Assembly: GCA_022361275.1 (NCBI GenBank)
Contig: JAKSBE010000149.1
Span: forward strand, 1 to 48,882
Origin: Kiloniellales bacterium
GTDB taxonomy: Bacteria > Pseudomonadota > Alphaproteobacteria > Kiloniellales > JAKSBE01
Direction: 5' to 3'
Length of the DNA: 48,882 nt
Part shown: piece after piece, positions 7,747 to 17,105 of the stretch
Layout: every line of letters starts with the position of its first letter
How positions within the stretch are numbered: the stretch's first letter is position 1
Translations under genes and position numbers: made by a program
The notes under the pieces: model-generated
Told to the model about the DNA's origin: nothing
The model's input: only the letters and a program-made list of their open reading frames with translations
Database searches by the model: none

Positions 7747-9222
7747 CTAGAAGGGCTCAAGACCTTGGCCGAAGGTCCGGACGAAGGATTGAACGTCTTC
7801 ACGCTCACCATGTGCCTCTAGGCCCGGAAATCCGGCCCAGCGGAAGCAGAGCCTCAAGTAGTCGACGAAAGGCAGCCCATGCGGTTCGTTGACGAAGACC
7901 GGATCTGCGCCAAAGAACGGGAGTTCGACCCCATAAGATGCACCGCCGCTAACATTCATCTTGTGTAGGTCGTCGGCCGAGAGATCCAGACGGAAGGGAT
8001 CAACGAGGTCTGAATCGAGCTGGACCTTCTGCAGTTCCCATTCCTCGAACAAGTAGGTAACCCGGTTCGCAGGATCGATGCTGAGCGGATCCATCTCATC
8101 AAGCGACAACTCGACACCGAGATCCGGGACATAGTCGTCGGACTGATAGTCCCATACCCAGTCGATCCCGCCAACGACCATCCAGAAGGCGGAAAGCGAC
8201 GGAGGCAGCGGGCCTTCGGTGATCGCCTCGATCCTTCGAAACACCTCCAGATCGTCGGAGGACGGGAAGCATCGCAACTCGCCGAAGAGGGCACACCATC
8301 CTTCGCTGCGCAGGCGTTCTGAAACAAGGTCGACGTTTCGAGCGACGCGCTTCATGGTTTCCTCGGCCACTTCAAGCACTTCGTCTCGATAGGCGCCATC
8401 GATTCGCTGATGAGATCGCAGCTCGCGCCAGACCTCGTCAAAGGCACCCGCCCGGTATCGGGTCAAAAGATCGCCCTCTCGTGTCTCCTTGATCGTAATC
8501 GCCTGCGGCGGCTCCATTTCGCGGGCCCGGTTAAGCGCTGCCAAGCAGTCGTCGGGATCTGCGCCTCTCAGAACCGCCCTGGCGGCTTCGCCGAAAACGC
8601 CGTCGTGGCGCAAGTGCGCACAGAGATCGAGCCAGCGCGGATCGAGCTTCAGCCACTCGGATGCATGAGGCGCCGCTCCACTCCAGATCTCACATCCGCT
8701 CTGCTGTGGACCGCTCTCTGGGGTGAGGAGTTCGAGTGTCTTGACCGCGACCGCCGCAGATTCGACGCGCGCGCCCATAAAGTAGGGCTCGAGGTGCTCG
8801 TAGGCCCGAGCGGGATCTCTGTCGAAGACGGCTCTGACCCCTAGAAAGACCGAAAGAGGGTCGCTGTCTTCAATCATCGACTCGAGGATGCTGCGTGCTT
8901 CGTCCCGATGCATGGCAAACAGCGCATGGCCGACAGAGGTCCGCACCGGAGCAAGAGCACACCCTCGCCAGAGTTCCGCAAGAGTGGGGATGGCAGGCGG
9001 ATAGCGCGCGTCCGCAAGCCTTCGTACCAAGCTTTCCAAGCGGCGCCAGGAATTGCCAGCCCGCTCGATGGCCTCCAGTTGAGGCCGACGCCATTCCTCG
9101 ATTTCTTGCTCGGAGAGCGTCGCCCAACGCGCCTGGCTGTAACAGATCCGCTTCGGGAAGCCTGGGGCGAAGAGGATCGAGTTTTGCAGCTCGCGCAGGA
9201 TTTCGGCTTCTCTCGGCGGCAT
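7747..9222 (-). CDS. HEAT-like plus SUKH/SMI1-like domain protein
   Basis: The 491-residue protein seems to have two parts. Residues about 40-290 are alpha-helical, with HEAT-like segments (IPTLAELWRGCALAPVRTSVGHALFAM, DDCLAALNRA). Residues about 310-480 resemble an SMI1/KNR4 (SUKH) fold: LEVFRRIEAITEGPLPPSLSAFW, then GGIDWVWDY and acidic loops. SUKH proteins are often immunity proteins against contact-dependent or polymorphic toxins, but no toxin is visible nearby. GC is visibly lower (about 53-62%) than in the flanking genes, which suggests horizontal gain. The family assignment is tentative. Confidence 0.7.
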   Translation of the reverse strand: MPPREAEILRELQNSILFAPGFPKRICYSQARWATLSEQEIEEWRRPQLEAIERAGNSWRRLESLVRRLADARYPPAIPTLAELWRGCALAPVRTSVGHALFAMHRDEARSILESMIEDSDPLSVFLGVRAVFDRDPARAYEHLEPYFMGARVESAAVAVKTLELLTPESGPQQSGCEIWSGAAPHASEWLKLDPRWLDLCAHLRHDGVFGEAARAVLRGADPDDCLAALNRAREMEPPQAITIKETREGDLLTRYRAGAFDEVWRELRSHQRIDGAYRDEVLEVAEETMKRVARNVDLVSERLRSEGWCALFGELRCFPSSDDLEVFRRIEAITEGPLPPSLSAFWMVVGGIDWVWDYQSDDYVPDLGVELSLDEMDPLSIDPANRVTYLFEEWELQKVQLDSDLVDPFRLDLSADDLHKMNVSGGASYGVELPFFGADPVFVNEPHGLPFVDYLRLCFRWAGFPGLEAHGEREDVQSFVRTFGQGLEPF

Positions 9223-9234
9223 GCCGCCCTCTCC

Positions 9235-10527
9235 TCAGAGCGGCTGGCCGCGGATCAGGCGGGGCAGGTCGCCTTCCAGGCCCATGGCGTGGCGCATCAG
9301 CAGGCGCTTCAGGGGTGCGATGCGGCCGACCGCGGCCAGGCCCAGGTCGCGGGCCAGGCGCAGGGGGCCGATGTCGTTGGAGAAGAGGCGGTTCAGGCCG
9401 TCGGTGACCAGGGTCAGCACGACGTTGTCGAAGCGGCGCCAGCGCTGGTAACGGGCCAGGACCGGACCGCTGCCGAGGTCCAGGCCCAGGCGGCGGGCGT
9501 CGACCAGGGTCTCGGCCAGGGCCGCGACGTCGCGCAGGCCGAGGTTCAGGCCCTGTCCGGCGATGGGATGGATGCCGTGGGCGGCATCGCCGACCAGCGC
9601 CAGCCGCCGGTCGACGTAGCGCTCGGCATGCAGCAGCGACAGCGGATAGGACCAGCGCCGCCCGAGCAGCCGGATCCGGCCCAGGCTGTCGCCGAAGCGC
9701 CGCTGCATCTCCGCCGAGAAGGCGGCGTCATCCAGGGCCAGCATGGCCTCGACCAGGTCGCGCCGCTCGGTCCAGACGATGGAGGAGCGGTGCCGGCCCC
9801 GGTCGTCGTCGACCATGGGCAGCACGGCGAAGGGGCCGGCCGACAGAAAGTGCTCGTGGGCGACGCCGTTGTGCGGTTCCTCGTGGGCGATGGTGCAGAC
9901 GATCCCGGTCTGGGGGTAGCTCCATTCGGCGCAGCGGATCCCGGCCTCGGCGCGCAGGCGGGAGCGGCGGCCCTCGGCGCCGACGGCGACCTGGGCGCGG
10001 ATCCGCCGGCCGTCCGCCAGCCGCGCCTCGACCCCGGCGGGGCCGCGGTCCAGATCCTCCAGGGCCGCCGGAGCCAGGACGCTCAGCGCCGGCCTCTCCG
10101 CCGCGGCCGCATTCAAGGCCAGGCGGATGACTCTGTTCTCGACGATGTAGCCCAGCGGCAGCCCGCCGACCTCGCGGTGGTCGTAGTGGAGGAACAGCGG
10201 CGCGGCGCCCTGCCAGAGCCCGGCGTCGCCGAGCTGGCCGTCCGAGCCCCGGATGTCGAGGCTCGGCTGGGCCTGCGCCGCCATCCCGGCCCAGAGCCCG
10301 GCGGCCTCCAGCGCCTGACGCGAGCCCTGGGCGATGGCCGAGGCGCGGCCGTCGAAGGCGTCCTCGACCGTGTCTGCCAGCGCCCGGCGCTCCAGGACGA
10401 CGACCGGCACGCCGGCGCCCGCCAGGGTGCAGGCCAGGGTCAGCCCGACCATGCCGCCGCCGACGATCAAGACCTCGGTCTCGATCTCGGCCGCTGCCCC
10501 CTCCCTTGCCACACTGTCCTTTGCCAC
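9235..10527 (-). CDS. UbiH/UbiF/VisC/COQ6-family FAD hydroxylase (ubiquinone biosynthesis)
   Basis: With the GTG start at 10527 the protein has 430 residues. It has the N-terminal FAD dinucleotide-binding motif VLIVGGGMVGLTLA and E at the end of strand 2 (VVLERR). The C-terminal flavin signature is LVGDAAHGIHPIAGQGLNLGLRD, which is diagnostic of the UbiH/UbiF group. It should hydroxylate a polyprenylphenol ring position during ubiquinone synthesis; which position cannot be read from the sequence. The GTG at 10527 has GAGGA five bases upstream. Another GTG at 10614 would add 29 Arg/Ser-rich residues. No other ubi gene is adjacent. Confidence 0.88.
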   Translation of the reverse strand: MAKDSVAREGAAAEIETEVLIVGGGMVGLTLACTLAGAGVPVVVLERRALADTVEDAFDGRASAIAQGSRQALEAAGLWAGMAAQAQPSLDIRGSDGQLGDAGLWQGAAPLFLHYDHREVGGLPLGYIVENRVIRLALNAAAAERPALSVLAPAALEDLDRGPAGVEARLADGRRIRAQVAVGAEGRRSRLRAEAGIRCAEWSYPQTGIVCTIAHEEPHNGVAHEHFLSAGPFAVLPMVDDDRGRHRSSIVWTERRDLVEAMLALDDAAFSAEMQRRFGDSLGRIRLLGRRWSYPLSLLHAERYVDRRLALVGDAAHGIHPIAGQGLNLGLRDVAALAETLVDARRLGLDLGSGPVLARYQRWRRFDNVVLTLVTDGLNRLFSNDIGPLRLARDLGLAAVGRIAPLKRLLMRHAMGLEGDLPRLIRGQPL

Positions 10528-10738
10528 CTTGTCCTCGCGCTCCGAGTCGCTCCGCGGGCCAGCATCGCCGCTTCGCCGGGCCCTGGCAACCGAGGGTGAC
10601 GGCGCGCCGCCCACAGCGGGCGCAAGCCGCCGAGACCGACTGCCTATTTTCTGGGCATCATCTTGTGATTGCCTAAATTTTAGACAGGGAAATCCTAGAC
10701 AGGAGGCCGCCCGGGGATCCGGCCTCCCAGGCTAGCTC

Positions 10739-10760
10739 TCGGATTCCAAAGGGAATCCGA
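10739..10760. promoter_or_regulatory. Perfect inverted repeat upstream of amt promoter
   Basis: TCGGATTCC and GGAATCCGA flank AAAG. The repeat sits 14 bp upstream of the -24 element of the sigma-54-like site, in a divergent intergenic region, so an operator is more likely than a terminator. It does not match the NtrC consensus (GCAC-N7-GTGC). Confidence 0.45.
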
Positions 10761-10774
10761 CCGGGCCCTCGGGT

Positions 10775-10791
10775 TTGGCACGGGGCTTGAA
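10775..10791 (+). promoter_or_regulatory. Sigma-54 (RpoN)-like -24/-12 promoter for amt
   Basis: TTGGCACGGGGCTTGAA matches the -24/-12 consensus TTGGCAC-N5-TTGCW with the correct 10-base spacing. The one deviation is A instead of C in the -12 GC. It lies about 115 bp upstream of the amt start. Ammonium transporters are classic NtrC/RpoN targets, which supports the call; the -12 mismatch lowers confidence. Confidence 0.5.
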
Positions 10792-10904
10792 ACAGGGGCC
10801 CGGAGAACAAGCGGGGGCAGGGCCGAGATCACCGGGCGGCGGGTGGCCGCGCGCTTTCGGCGTTTCGATCCGGCCCGATCCACTGGGCTTTGCAGGAGGG
10901 AGCG

Positions 10905-12260
10905 ATGATCCGCATGAACCACAAAACGGGCCTGGCCGCGCTGGCCGGCCTCGGCGGCCTGACGGTCGCCTCGCCGGCTTGGGCCGCGGTCTCGGCCGAG
11001 ACCGCCTTCGTCTTCAACACCTTCTCGTTCCTGATGATGGGCGCGCTGGTCATGTGGATGGCGGCGGGCTTCGCCATGCTGGAGTCCGGCCTGGTCCGTT
11101 CCAAGAACACGGCGACCATCTGCCTGAAGAACATCGCGCTCTATTCGATCGCGGGCATCCTCTACTACCTGATCGGCTACAGCCTGATGTACACCGACGT
11201 CAGCGGCTGGATCGGCAGCTTCTCGCTGCTCTACAACACCTCCGACGCCGAGATCGCGCTGCTGGGCGCCGAAGAGGCGACGCCCGAGCTGATCGCCGCG
11301 GTGACCGGCAACGGCTATTCGGTCATGTCGGACTGGTTCTTCCAGATGGTCTTCGTGGCGACCGCGGCCTCGATCGTCTCCGGCACCCTGGCCGAGCGCA
11401 TCAAGGTCTGGCCCTTCCTGCTCTTCGTGGTCGTGCTGACCGGTATCATCTATCCGATCCAGGGCGCCTGGACCTGGGGCGGCGGCTGGCTCTCCGAGAT
11501 GGGCTTCTCGGACTTCGCCGGCTCGACCATCGTCCATTCGGTCGGCGGCTGGGCGGCTTTGACCGGCGCGATCATCCTCGGCGCCCGCAAGGGCAAATAC
11601 GGTCCCGACGGCAAGGTCCATCCCATGCCCGGCGCCAACCTGCCGCTGGCGACCCTGGGCACCTTCATCCTCTGGCTCGGCTGGTTCGGCTTCAACGGCG
11701 GCTCGCAGCTGGCCCTGGGCTCGGCCCTCGACGCCTCGGCCATGGCCATCGTCTTCGTCAACACCAACCTGGCCGCGGCCGGCGGCGTGATCGCGGCCAT
11801 GGCGGCGAGCCAGATCGTCTTCAAGAAGATCGACCTGACCATGGCCCTGAACGGCGCCATCGCCGGCCTGGTGTCCATCACCGCCGGTCCCGACCTGCAG
11901 AACCACCTGCTGTCGATCATCATCGGTGGCATCGGCGGCGTCCTGGTCGTGGCCAGCGTGCCGCTGCTCGACAAGATGCGGATCGACGACGTGGTCGGCG
12001 CGATCCCGGCGCACCTCGTGGCCGGTATCTGGGGCACCCTGGCGGTCGGCATCTTCGGCAGCGGCAACCTGGGTGTGCAGTTGATCGGCATCCTCGCCGT
12101 CGGCGCCTTCGTGGTGGTGGCCAGCGCGATCGTCTGGCTGGCCCTCAGGTTCTCCCTGGGCATCCGGGTGAGCGAGGAAGAAGAGCACGCCGGGCTCGAC
12201 ACCATGGAGCTGGGCCAGGAGGCCTATCCGGAATTCGGCAGGGGGTCGCAGGCGATCTGA
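10905..12260 (+). CDS. amt: Ammonium transporter (Amt family)
   Basis: The 451-residue protein has a cleavable signal sequence (ending ASPAWAA) followed by about 11 membrane segments. Amt signatures are present: AAGFAMLESGLVRSKN near the N-terminus, DFAGSTIVHSVGGWAAL with one pore His, LWLGWFGFNGGS, and HLVAGIWGTLAVG with the second pore-region His. It imports ammonium/ammonia across the inner membrane. ATG 10905 follows GGAGGGA at ideal spacing; a TTG 15 bases earlier is less likely. No PII gene (glnK) precedes it, although glnK-amtB is the usual pair. A strong terminator follows. Confidence 0.95.
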   Translation: MIRMNHKTGLAALAGLGGLTVASPAWAAVSAETAFVFNTFSFLMMGALVMWMAAGFAMLESGLVRSKNTATICLKNIALYSIAGILYYLIGYSLMYTDVSGWIGSFSLLYNTSDAEIALLGAEEATPELIAAVTGNGYSVMSDWFFQMVFVATAASIVSGTLAERIKVWPFLLFVVVLTGIIYPIQGAWTWGGGWLSEMGFSDFAGSTIVHSVGGWAALTGAIILGARKGKYGPDGKVHPMPGANLPLATLGTFILWLGWFGFNGGSQLALGSALDASAMAIVFVNTNLAAAGGVIAAMAASQIVFKKIDLTMALNGAIAGLVSITAGPDLQNHLLSIIIGGIGGVLVVASVPLLDKMRIDDVVGAIPAHLVAGIWGTLAVGIFGSGNLGVQLIGILAVGAFVVVASAIVWLALRFSLGIRVSEEEEHAGLDTMELGQEAYPEFGRGSQAI

Positions 12261-12280
12261 CCTGAAACCCCTTCCCCTGT

Positions 12281-12314
12281 GGGCCCGGGCGACCACTCCC
12301 CCGGGCCCTTTTTC
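12281..12314 (+). terminator. Rho-independent terminator of amt
   Basis: GGGCCCGGG (12281-12289) pairs perfectly with CCCGGGCCC (12300-12308), and TTTTTC follows. It begins 20 bp after the amt stop codon. Confidence 0.9.
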
Positions 12315-12377
12315 TTTTGCCCGGGCCTTCTCTGTCCTGGCCCGCGGACCGCGATCAAGCTGCGATCCCATTACAAT

Positions 12378-12399
12378 CCCCGGGCCGTCTGGCCCGGGG
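12378..12399. terminator. Second hairpin after amt, possible terminator
   Basis: CCCCGGGCC and GGCCCGGGG form a perfect 9-bp stem around GTCT. CGCTTTCTTTC lies a few bases downstream. The core is nearly the same as the amt terminator, so it may be a back-up terminator. The rest of the 12261-12565 gap holds only a short GGCACA/TGTGCC inverted repeat at 12424-12440. Confidence 0.55.
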
Positions 12400-12565
12400 A
12401 CCCGCTTTCTTTCAACACTTCAGGGCACACGAAATGTGCCGAACTTTGAAACCATCACACTCGGGGCTTCCGCCTTGTCCCTCGGCGGAGCAACCACTAG
12501 ATTTCCATGGGTTTTGCGCCCCCAAGCAGCCAAGCGGGGCAGCCAAATAGGCGCCCAGGCTGGGC

Positions 12566-13816
12566 GTGAGGCCCCTTCGCCCCAGACACCACCGGAGCCG
12601 AGCCGACTTGAGCGACGCGCGCCTTCAGGCCTTTCATCCCTTCCTGCGGCTTGCCGCCCTGCTCGACGACCTCCCGCCGGGGCCCTCGGTCGGCGCGGAG
12701 GGCAAGCCGGTTTTTCTGCAGGTTGGCGAACCACGCAACGCGCCCCCGGACTTCGTCGCCGAAGCCATCGCCGAGGCCGCCTCGGGCTGGTCGCGTTACC
12801 CGCCGCCGCGCGGCGACGCGGCCTATCGCGCGGCCGCGGTCGCCTGGCTGAACCGCCGCTACGGCCTGCCGGAGGGCTTCCTGGACCCGGATCGCCATGT
12901 TCTGCCCCTGCCCGGCTCGCGCGAAGGTCTGTTCTTCGCGGCGGTCGTGCTGGCCGGGTCGCGCAGCGGACCCGGGGGCGGGGCAGGAAAAGGCGCCGTC
13001 CTGATGCCCAATCCGGCCTACCACGTCTATTCGGGCGCGGCGGCCGCAGTCGGGGCCGAGGCGGTGATGGTCCCGGCCACGGAAGAGACCGGCTTCCAGC
13101 CGGACTACGCCGGCCTGGACCCCGCGATCCTGGGACGTGCGGCCCTGGCTTACCTCTGCTCGCCGGCCAACCCCCAGGGCGCGGTCGCCGAGGCCGCCAG
13201 GCAGGCGGCGCTGATCGAGAGCGCTCGCGCGTACGGCTACGTCGCGGCCTTCGACGAATGCTATTCGGAGATCTACTTCGACGCCCCGCCGCCGGGCGCC
13301 CTGCAGCTCGCCGCCGCGAGCGGCAGCCTGGACGGGGTGCTGGCCTTCCACTCCCTGTCCAAGCGCTCCAGCGCGGCCGGTCTGCGCTGCGGCTTCGTGG
13401 CCGGCGATCCGGCGCTGATCGACCGCCTGGACCAGGCCTTTCGCTTCGGCGGCGCCGGCGTGCCGCTGCCGGTCCTGGCGGCGGGCACCCGGCTCTGGCA
13501 GGACGAGGCGCATGTTGTGGCCAATCGGCAACGCTACCGGCAAAACTTCGCCGTCGCCGAACGGGTCCTGGGCAACCGCTTCGGCGCCCGCCGGCCCGCG
13601 GGCGGCTTCTTCCTCTGGCTGGACGTGGGCGATGGCGAGGCCGCCGCGCTCAAGCTTTGGCGCGAAGCCGGCATCCGGGTCCTGCCGGGCGCCTATATGT
13701 GCGGCGCCGAAGGCGATGACTCCGCGCCCGGGGCGGCTTATATCCGTATAGCCCTCGTCGACGATCCCGAACTCACGGAAGCCGCCCTCGGCCGCCTGGT
13801 CGAGGTTCTGCAATGA
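12566..13816 (+). CDS. Class I/II PLP aminotransferase (DapC-like)
   Basis: The 416-residue frame encodes a fold-type I aminotransferase. PLP Lys266 lies in HSLSKRS, Asp230 in FDECYSE pairs with the pyridine nitrogen, Asn202 is in SPANPQG, and the substrate Arg is in the C-terminal region (YIRIAL). The N-terminal text ([25 protein letters not shown]) and overall pattern are closest to N-succinyldiaminopimelate aminotransferases, so a role in lysine/peptidoglycan precursor synthesis is likely but not proven. GTG 12566 has no clear ribosome-binding site; TTG 12608, with CGGAG upstream, is an alternative that removes 14 residues. ftsK follows 16 bp downstream. Confidence 0.9.
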   Translation: MRPLRPRHHRSRADLSDARLQAFHPFLRLAALLDDLPPGPSVGAEGKPVFLQVGEPRNAPPDFVAEAIAEAASGWSRYPPPRGDAAYRAAAVAWLNRRYGLPEGFLDPDRHVLPLPGSREGLFFAAVVLAGSRSGPGGGAGKGAVLMPNPAYHVYSGAAAAVGAEAVMVPATEETGFQPDYAGLDPAILGRAALAYLCSPANPQGAVAEAARQAALIESARAYGYVAAFDECYSEIYFDAPPPGALQLAAASGSLDGVLAFHSLSKRSSAAGLRCGFVAGDPALIDRLDQAFRFGGAGVPLPVLAAGTRLWQDEAHVVANRQRYRQNFAVAERVLGNRFGARRPAGGFFLWLDVGDGEAAALKLWREAGIRVLPGAYMCGAEGDDSAPGAAYIRIALVDDPELTEAALGRLVEVLQ

Positions 13817-13832
13817 GGAAGACGGACTGGAG

Positions 13833-16304
13833 ATGGAGATAGCCATGGCGGCTCGGCAAAGCGCGGCCGCAACCTCGCGCCGCCAGGCCGGCGGCCCGGC
13901 GGCCGGGACGGGATTCCTGCAGCGCCGGGTGATGGAGGTTCTGGGCTTGGTGCTCGCGACGGCTGCGCTGATCCTGATCCTGGCTCTGTCCAGCTACGAT
14001 CCCGCGGACCCCTCCCTCAACCGCGCCAGCGACGGCGTGGCGCGCAATCTGCTGGGACGCGACGGGGCGGCCATCGCCGACACCCTGCTGCAGTACCTCG
14101 GGGTCGCGTCCATGATCCTGCCCCTGGCCTTCGGCGCCTGGGCCTGGCGGGTGCTGCGCAGCCGCGCCTGGCCGCGCTGGTGGCTGCGGATGGCCCTGGT
14201 GCCGGTCGTCGTGGTCTTCGCCGGGGCCGCCCTCTCGGCCCTGCCCAAGCCCGGCTCCTGGCCGCTGGAGAGCAGCCTAGGCGGCGCCCTGGGCCAGATG
14301 CTGCTCGAGCGCCTGACAGCCTTCCCATCGGTCGAGCCCTGGATGGCGGCGATCGGCAGCGCCGGACTGGCCGGCCTCCTGCTGCTCTACGCCCTGGGAC
14401 TCTCCTCCGGGGAGTGGCAGGGGCTGCTGCTCGGGCCGCTGCGCGTCTTCGCGCCGCTCTTGCGGCCGCGCAGCGGCGAACCCGCGCGCAAGGGCGGCCC
14501 GATGCGCCGCCGCACCGTCCGGAGCGAGCCGCGCGCGGAGCCGGTCGCCAAGGCCAAGGGGCCGAAGAAGAAGCGGCAGAAGGCGAACGGCCCGCGCCAG
14601 GAGCCGAAGCTGGTCGCCAAGGGCCAGGATGAGGCAGGCCCCGAGGAGGACGATGCGGTCCTGTTGGAGAACGAGCTGCCGCCGCTGCCCAAGGCTCTGA
14701 CCGAGGACGCCGACCTGGTGGCGGCGCCCGCGCCCCGCACCAAGCCCGGCAAGCGCACGGAGAAGGCCAACCAGCGGCGCTTCGAGTTCGCCGGGTCGGG
14801 CGACTACGAACCACCGCCCTTGAACCTGCTGGCCAATCCGCCCGCGGACTCCGGCCACGGCGCGGTGAACCGGGATGCGCTGGAGAAGAACGCCCGCCTG
14901 CTGGAAACGGTGCTGCAGGACTTCGGGGTACGCGGCGAGATCGTCAAGGTCCGGCCCGGCCCGGTGGTGACCCGCTACGAACTGGCGCCGGCGCCCGGGA
15001 CCAAGACCAGCCGCGTGGTCGGCCTGGCCGACGACATCGCCCGGTCGATGAGCGCGATCTCGGTCCGCGTCGCCGTGGTCCCGGGCTCCAACGTCATCGG
15101 CATCGAGCTGCCCAACAGCAAGCGCGAGACGGTCTACCTGCGGGAGCTCATGGGCTCCCAGGGCTTCGAGCGGAGCGGCGGCAAGCTGCCGCTGATCCTG
15201 GGCAAGGACATCAGCGGCATGCCGCAGATCGTCGACCTGGCGCGCATGCCGCACCTGCTGATCGCCGGCACCACCGGCTCGGGCAAGTCGGTCTCGCTGA
15301 ACGCCATGATCCTGTCGCTGCTCTACCGGCTGCCGCCGGAGAAGTGCCGCTTCATCATGGTCGATCCCAAGATGCTGGAACTGTCGGTCTACGACGACAT
15401 CCCGCATCTGCTGTCGCCGGTCGTCACCGAGCCGAAGAAGGCCATCGTCGCCCTGAAGTGGACGGTGCGGGAGATGGAGAACCGCTACCGCGCCATGTCG
15501 CAGCTCGGCGTGCGCAACATCGACGGCTACAACCAGCGGGTCGAGGAGGCGCGGCGCCGGGGCGAGGTCCTGACCCGCAAGATCCAGGTCGGCTTCGATC
15601 CCGATACCGGCAACCCGCTGCACGAGGACCAGCCGATCGACCTGCAGCCGCTGCCCTACATCGTGGTGGTGATCGACGAGATGGCGGACCTGATGCTGGT
15701 CGCCGGCAAGGACGTCGAGGCCGCGGTCCAGCGTCTGTCGCAGATGGCCCGCGCCGCCGGCATTCACATGATGATGGCGACCCAGCGGCCCTCGGTCGAC
15801 GTCATCACCGGCACCATAAAGGCGAACTTCCCGACCCGGGTCTCCTTCCACGTCACCTCCAAGATCGACAGCCGGACGATTCTGGGCGAGATGGGCGCAG
15901 AGCAGCTTCTGGGCCAGGGCGACATGCTCTACATGGCCCAGGGCGGCCGTATCACCCGCGTGCACGGGCCCCTGGTGACCGACCAGGAGGTGGAGGACGT
16001 GGTCGCTCACCTCAAGGCGCAGGGCCTGCCGGACTACATCGAGGCGATCACCGAGGACGAGGAGCCGGAACTCAACGGCTTGGGCGGCGAGGCGAACGGC
16101 AGCGGCGACGACCTCTACGACCGGGCGGTGGCGCTGGTCTGCAGCGAGCGCAAGGCCTCGACCAGCTTCGTGCAGCGCCACCTGCAGATCGGCTACAACC
16201 GCGCTGCCCGGCTGATCGAGCGCATGGAGTCCGAAGGCGTGATCGGCCCGGCCAACCACGTCGGCAAGCGCGAAGTCCTCGGCCGCAACCTGGACGAGGC
16301 CTGA
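13833..16304 (+). CDS. ftsK: DNA translocase FtsK
   Basis: The 823-residue protein has four N-terminal membrane segments (between residues about 30 and 195) and a charged Lys/Pro/Glu linker (about 215-320). The alpha/beta RecA-like motor has Walker A GTTGSGKS at about 479-486 and Walker [11 protein letters not shown]. The C-terminal winged-helix gamma domain (about 755-820, [20 protein letters not shown]) reads KOPS sequences. It pumps chromosome ends through the septum and activates XerCD at dif. The length is typical of alphaproteobacterial FtsK. ATG 13845 is a possible alternative start. Confidence 0.97.
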   Translation: MEIAMAARQSAAATSRRQAGGPAAGTGFLQRRVMEVLGLVLATAALILILALSSYDPADPSLNRASDGVARNLLGRDGAAIADTLLQYLGVASMILPLAFGAWAWRVLRSRAWPRWWLRMALVPVVVVFAGAALSALPKPGSWPLESSLGGALGQMLLERLTAFPSVEPWMAAIGSAGLAGLLLLYALGLSSGEWQGLLLGPLRVFAPLLRPRSGEPARKGGPMRRRTVRSEPRAEPVAKAKGPKKKRQKANGPRQEPKLVAKGQDEAGPEEDDAVLLENELPPLPKALTEDADLVAAPAPRTKPGKRTEKANQRRFEFAGSGDYEPPPLNLLANPPADSGHGAVNRDALEKNARLLETVLQDFGVRGEIVKVRPGPVVTRYELAPAPGTKTSRVVGLADDIARSMSAISVRVAVVPGSNVIGIELPNSKRETVYLRELMGSQGFERSGGKLPLILGKDISGMPQIVDLARMPHLLIAGTTGSGKSVSLNAMILSLLYRLPPEKCRFIMVDPKMLELSVYDDIPHLLSPVVTEPKKAIVALKWTVREMENRYRAMSQLGVRNIDGYNQRVEEARRRGEVLTRKIQVGFDPDTGNPLHEDQPIDLQPLPYIVVVIDEMADLMLVAGKDVEAAVQRLSQMARAAGIHMMMATQRPSVDVITGTIKANFPTRVSFHVTSKIDSRTILGEMGAEQLLGQGDMLYMAQGGRITRVHGPLVTDQEVEDVVAHLKAQGLPDYIEAITEDEEPELNGLGGEANGSGDDLYDRAVALVCSERKASTSFVQRHLQIGYNRAARLIERMESEGVIGPANHVGKREVLGRNLDEA

Positions 16305-16361
16305 CGACGACCCCATAACCTGACAAAGGGGGCGCCGGTGGAGGCGCGCCAGTGGAGGAGC

Positions 16362-17105
16362 ATGGCGGTGCGGCAGACTCTGTTCTCTCTCTTGATCGGC
16401 CTCGGCGCGATCGGATCGGTCCTTTCGGTACCTCCCGGCCTGCGGCCGGGCAATTCGGGCGGCGCCTTGGCCGCGGAGGGGGCCGCGGAGGGGGCCACTG
16501 AGGAGGGCAAGGCGAGGGCCGGAACGGGGGCCCCCCAGACCGCCGCCCTGTCCGAGCTGGACCGGGCCGACCTGGCGCGGATCGAGCGCTACCTGACCGG
16601 TATCCGGACGCTGCGCTCGCGCTTCCTGCAAGTCTCTTCCGCGGGCGTGCCGGTCGAAGGCGATCTCTATCTCAACCGGCCGGGCAAGATGCGCTTCGAG
16701 TACGATCCGCCGTACCCGGCCCTGCTCATGGCCGACGGCCTGGTGCTGCTCTACTACGACAAGGAGCTGAAGGAAGAGACCTACCTCCCGCTCTGGGAGA
16801 CGCCTCTCTGGTTCCTGCTGCGCGACGAGGTCGAGCTCGACGACAGCGTGCGGGTGATCGCGCTCAAGCGCGGGCCCGGCGTGCTGCGGGTGACCCTGGA
16901 GCAGAACGAGGAGTCGCCCCAGGGCAAGGTGACCCTGGTCTTCGCCGACAAGCCTTTGGCCCTGAAGAAGTGGGTCGTCACGGACGCCCAGGGCGTCACC
17001 ACCGAGGTCGCGCTGCTCGGACCCCGGGTCGGGGTCGAGATCGACGACGAGATCTTCGACCGCCTGAAGCTGCTCCGAGAGGACCGCTACGACGGCCGCC
17101 GCTGA
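16362..17105 (+). CDS. lolA: Outer-membrane lipoprotein carrier protein LolA
   Basis: This 247-residue periplasmic protein has a signal peptide (VRQTLFSLLIGLGAIGSVLS) and a low-complexity Ala/Glu/Gly linker, then a LolA/LolB fold from about residue 65. The typical strand pattern is ALSELDRADLARIERYLTGI...LRSRFLQVSSAG and LYLNRPGKMRFEYDPPYPALLMADG. LolA ferries lipoproteins from LolCDE to the outer membrane. ATG 16362 directly follows GGAGGAGC. It lies 57 bp after ftsK, the usual alphaproteobacterial order. Its last 19 bases overlap the 3' end of the opposite-strand hydrolase gene. Confidence 0.92.
   Translation: MAVRQTLFSLLIGLGAIGSVLSVPPGLRPGNSGGALAAEGAAEGATEEGKARAGTGAPQTAALSELDRADLARIERYLTGIRTLRSRFLQVSSAGVPVEGDLYLNRPGKMRFEYDPPYPALLMADGLVLLYYDKELKEETYLPLWETPLWFLLRDEVELDDSVRVIALKRGPGVLRVTLEQNEESPQGKVTLVFADKPLALKKWVVTDAQGVTTEVALLGPRVGVEIDDEIFDRLKLLREDRYDGRR

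Larger units (their letters stand above)
10528..10904. other. Divergent intergenic region between the UbiH-type gene and amt
   Basis: This 377-bp stretch holds no convincing gene. It contains an AT-richer patch around 10650-10690, a perfect 9-bp inverted repeat (10739-10760) and a sigma-54-like promoter (10775-10791), all placed to serve the rightward amt gene. The ribosome-binding site of amt is GGAGGGA at 10896-10902. Confidence 0.6.

Noticed and set aside
8908..10599. A 563-codon plus-strand frame across the UbiH-type gene
   Set aside because: Antisense to a gene with intact FAD motifs; its composition (Gln/Asp/Val/Gly-rich, no motif) is that of a shadow frame.
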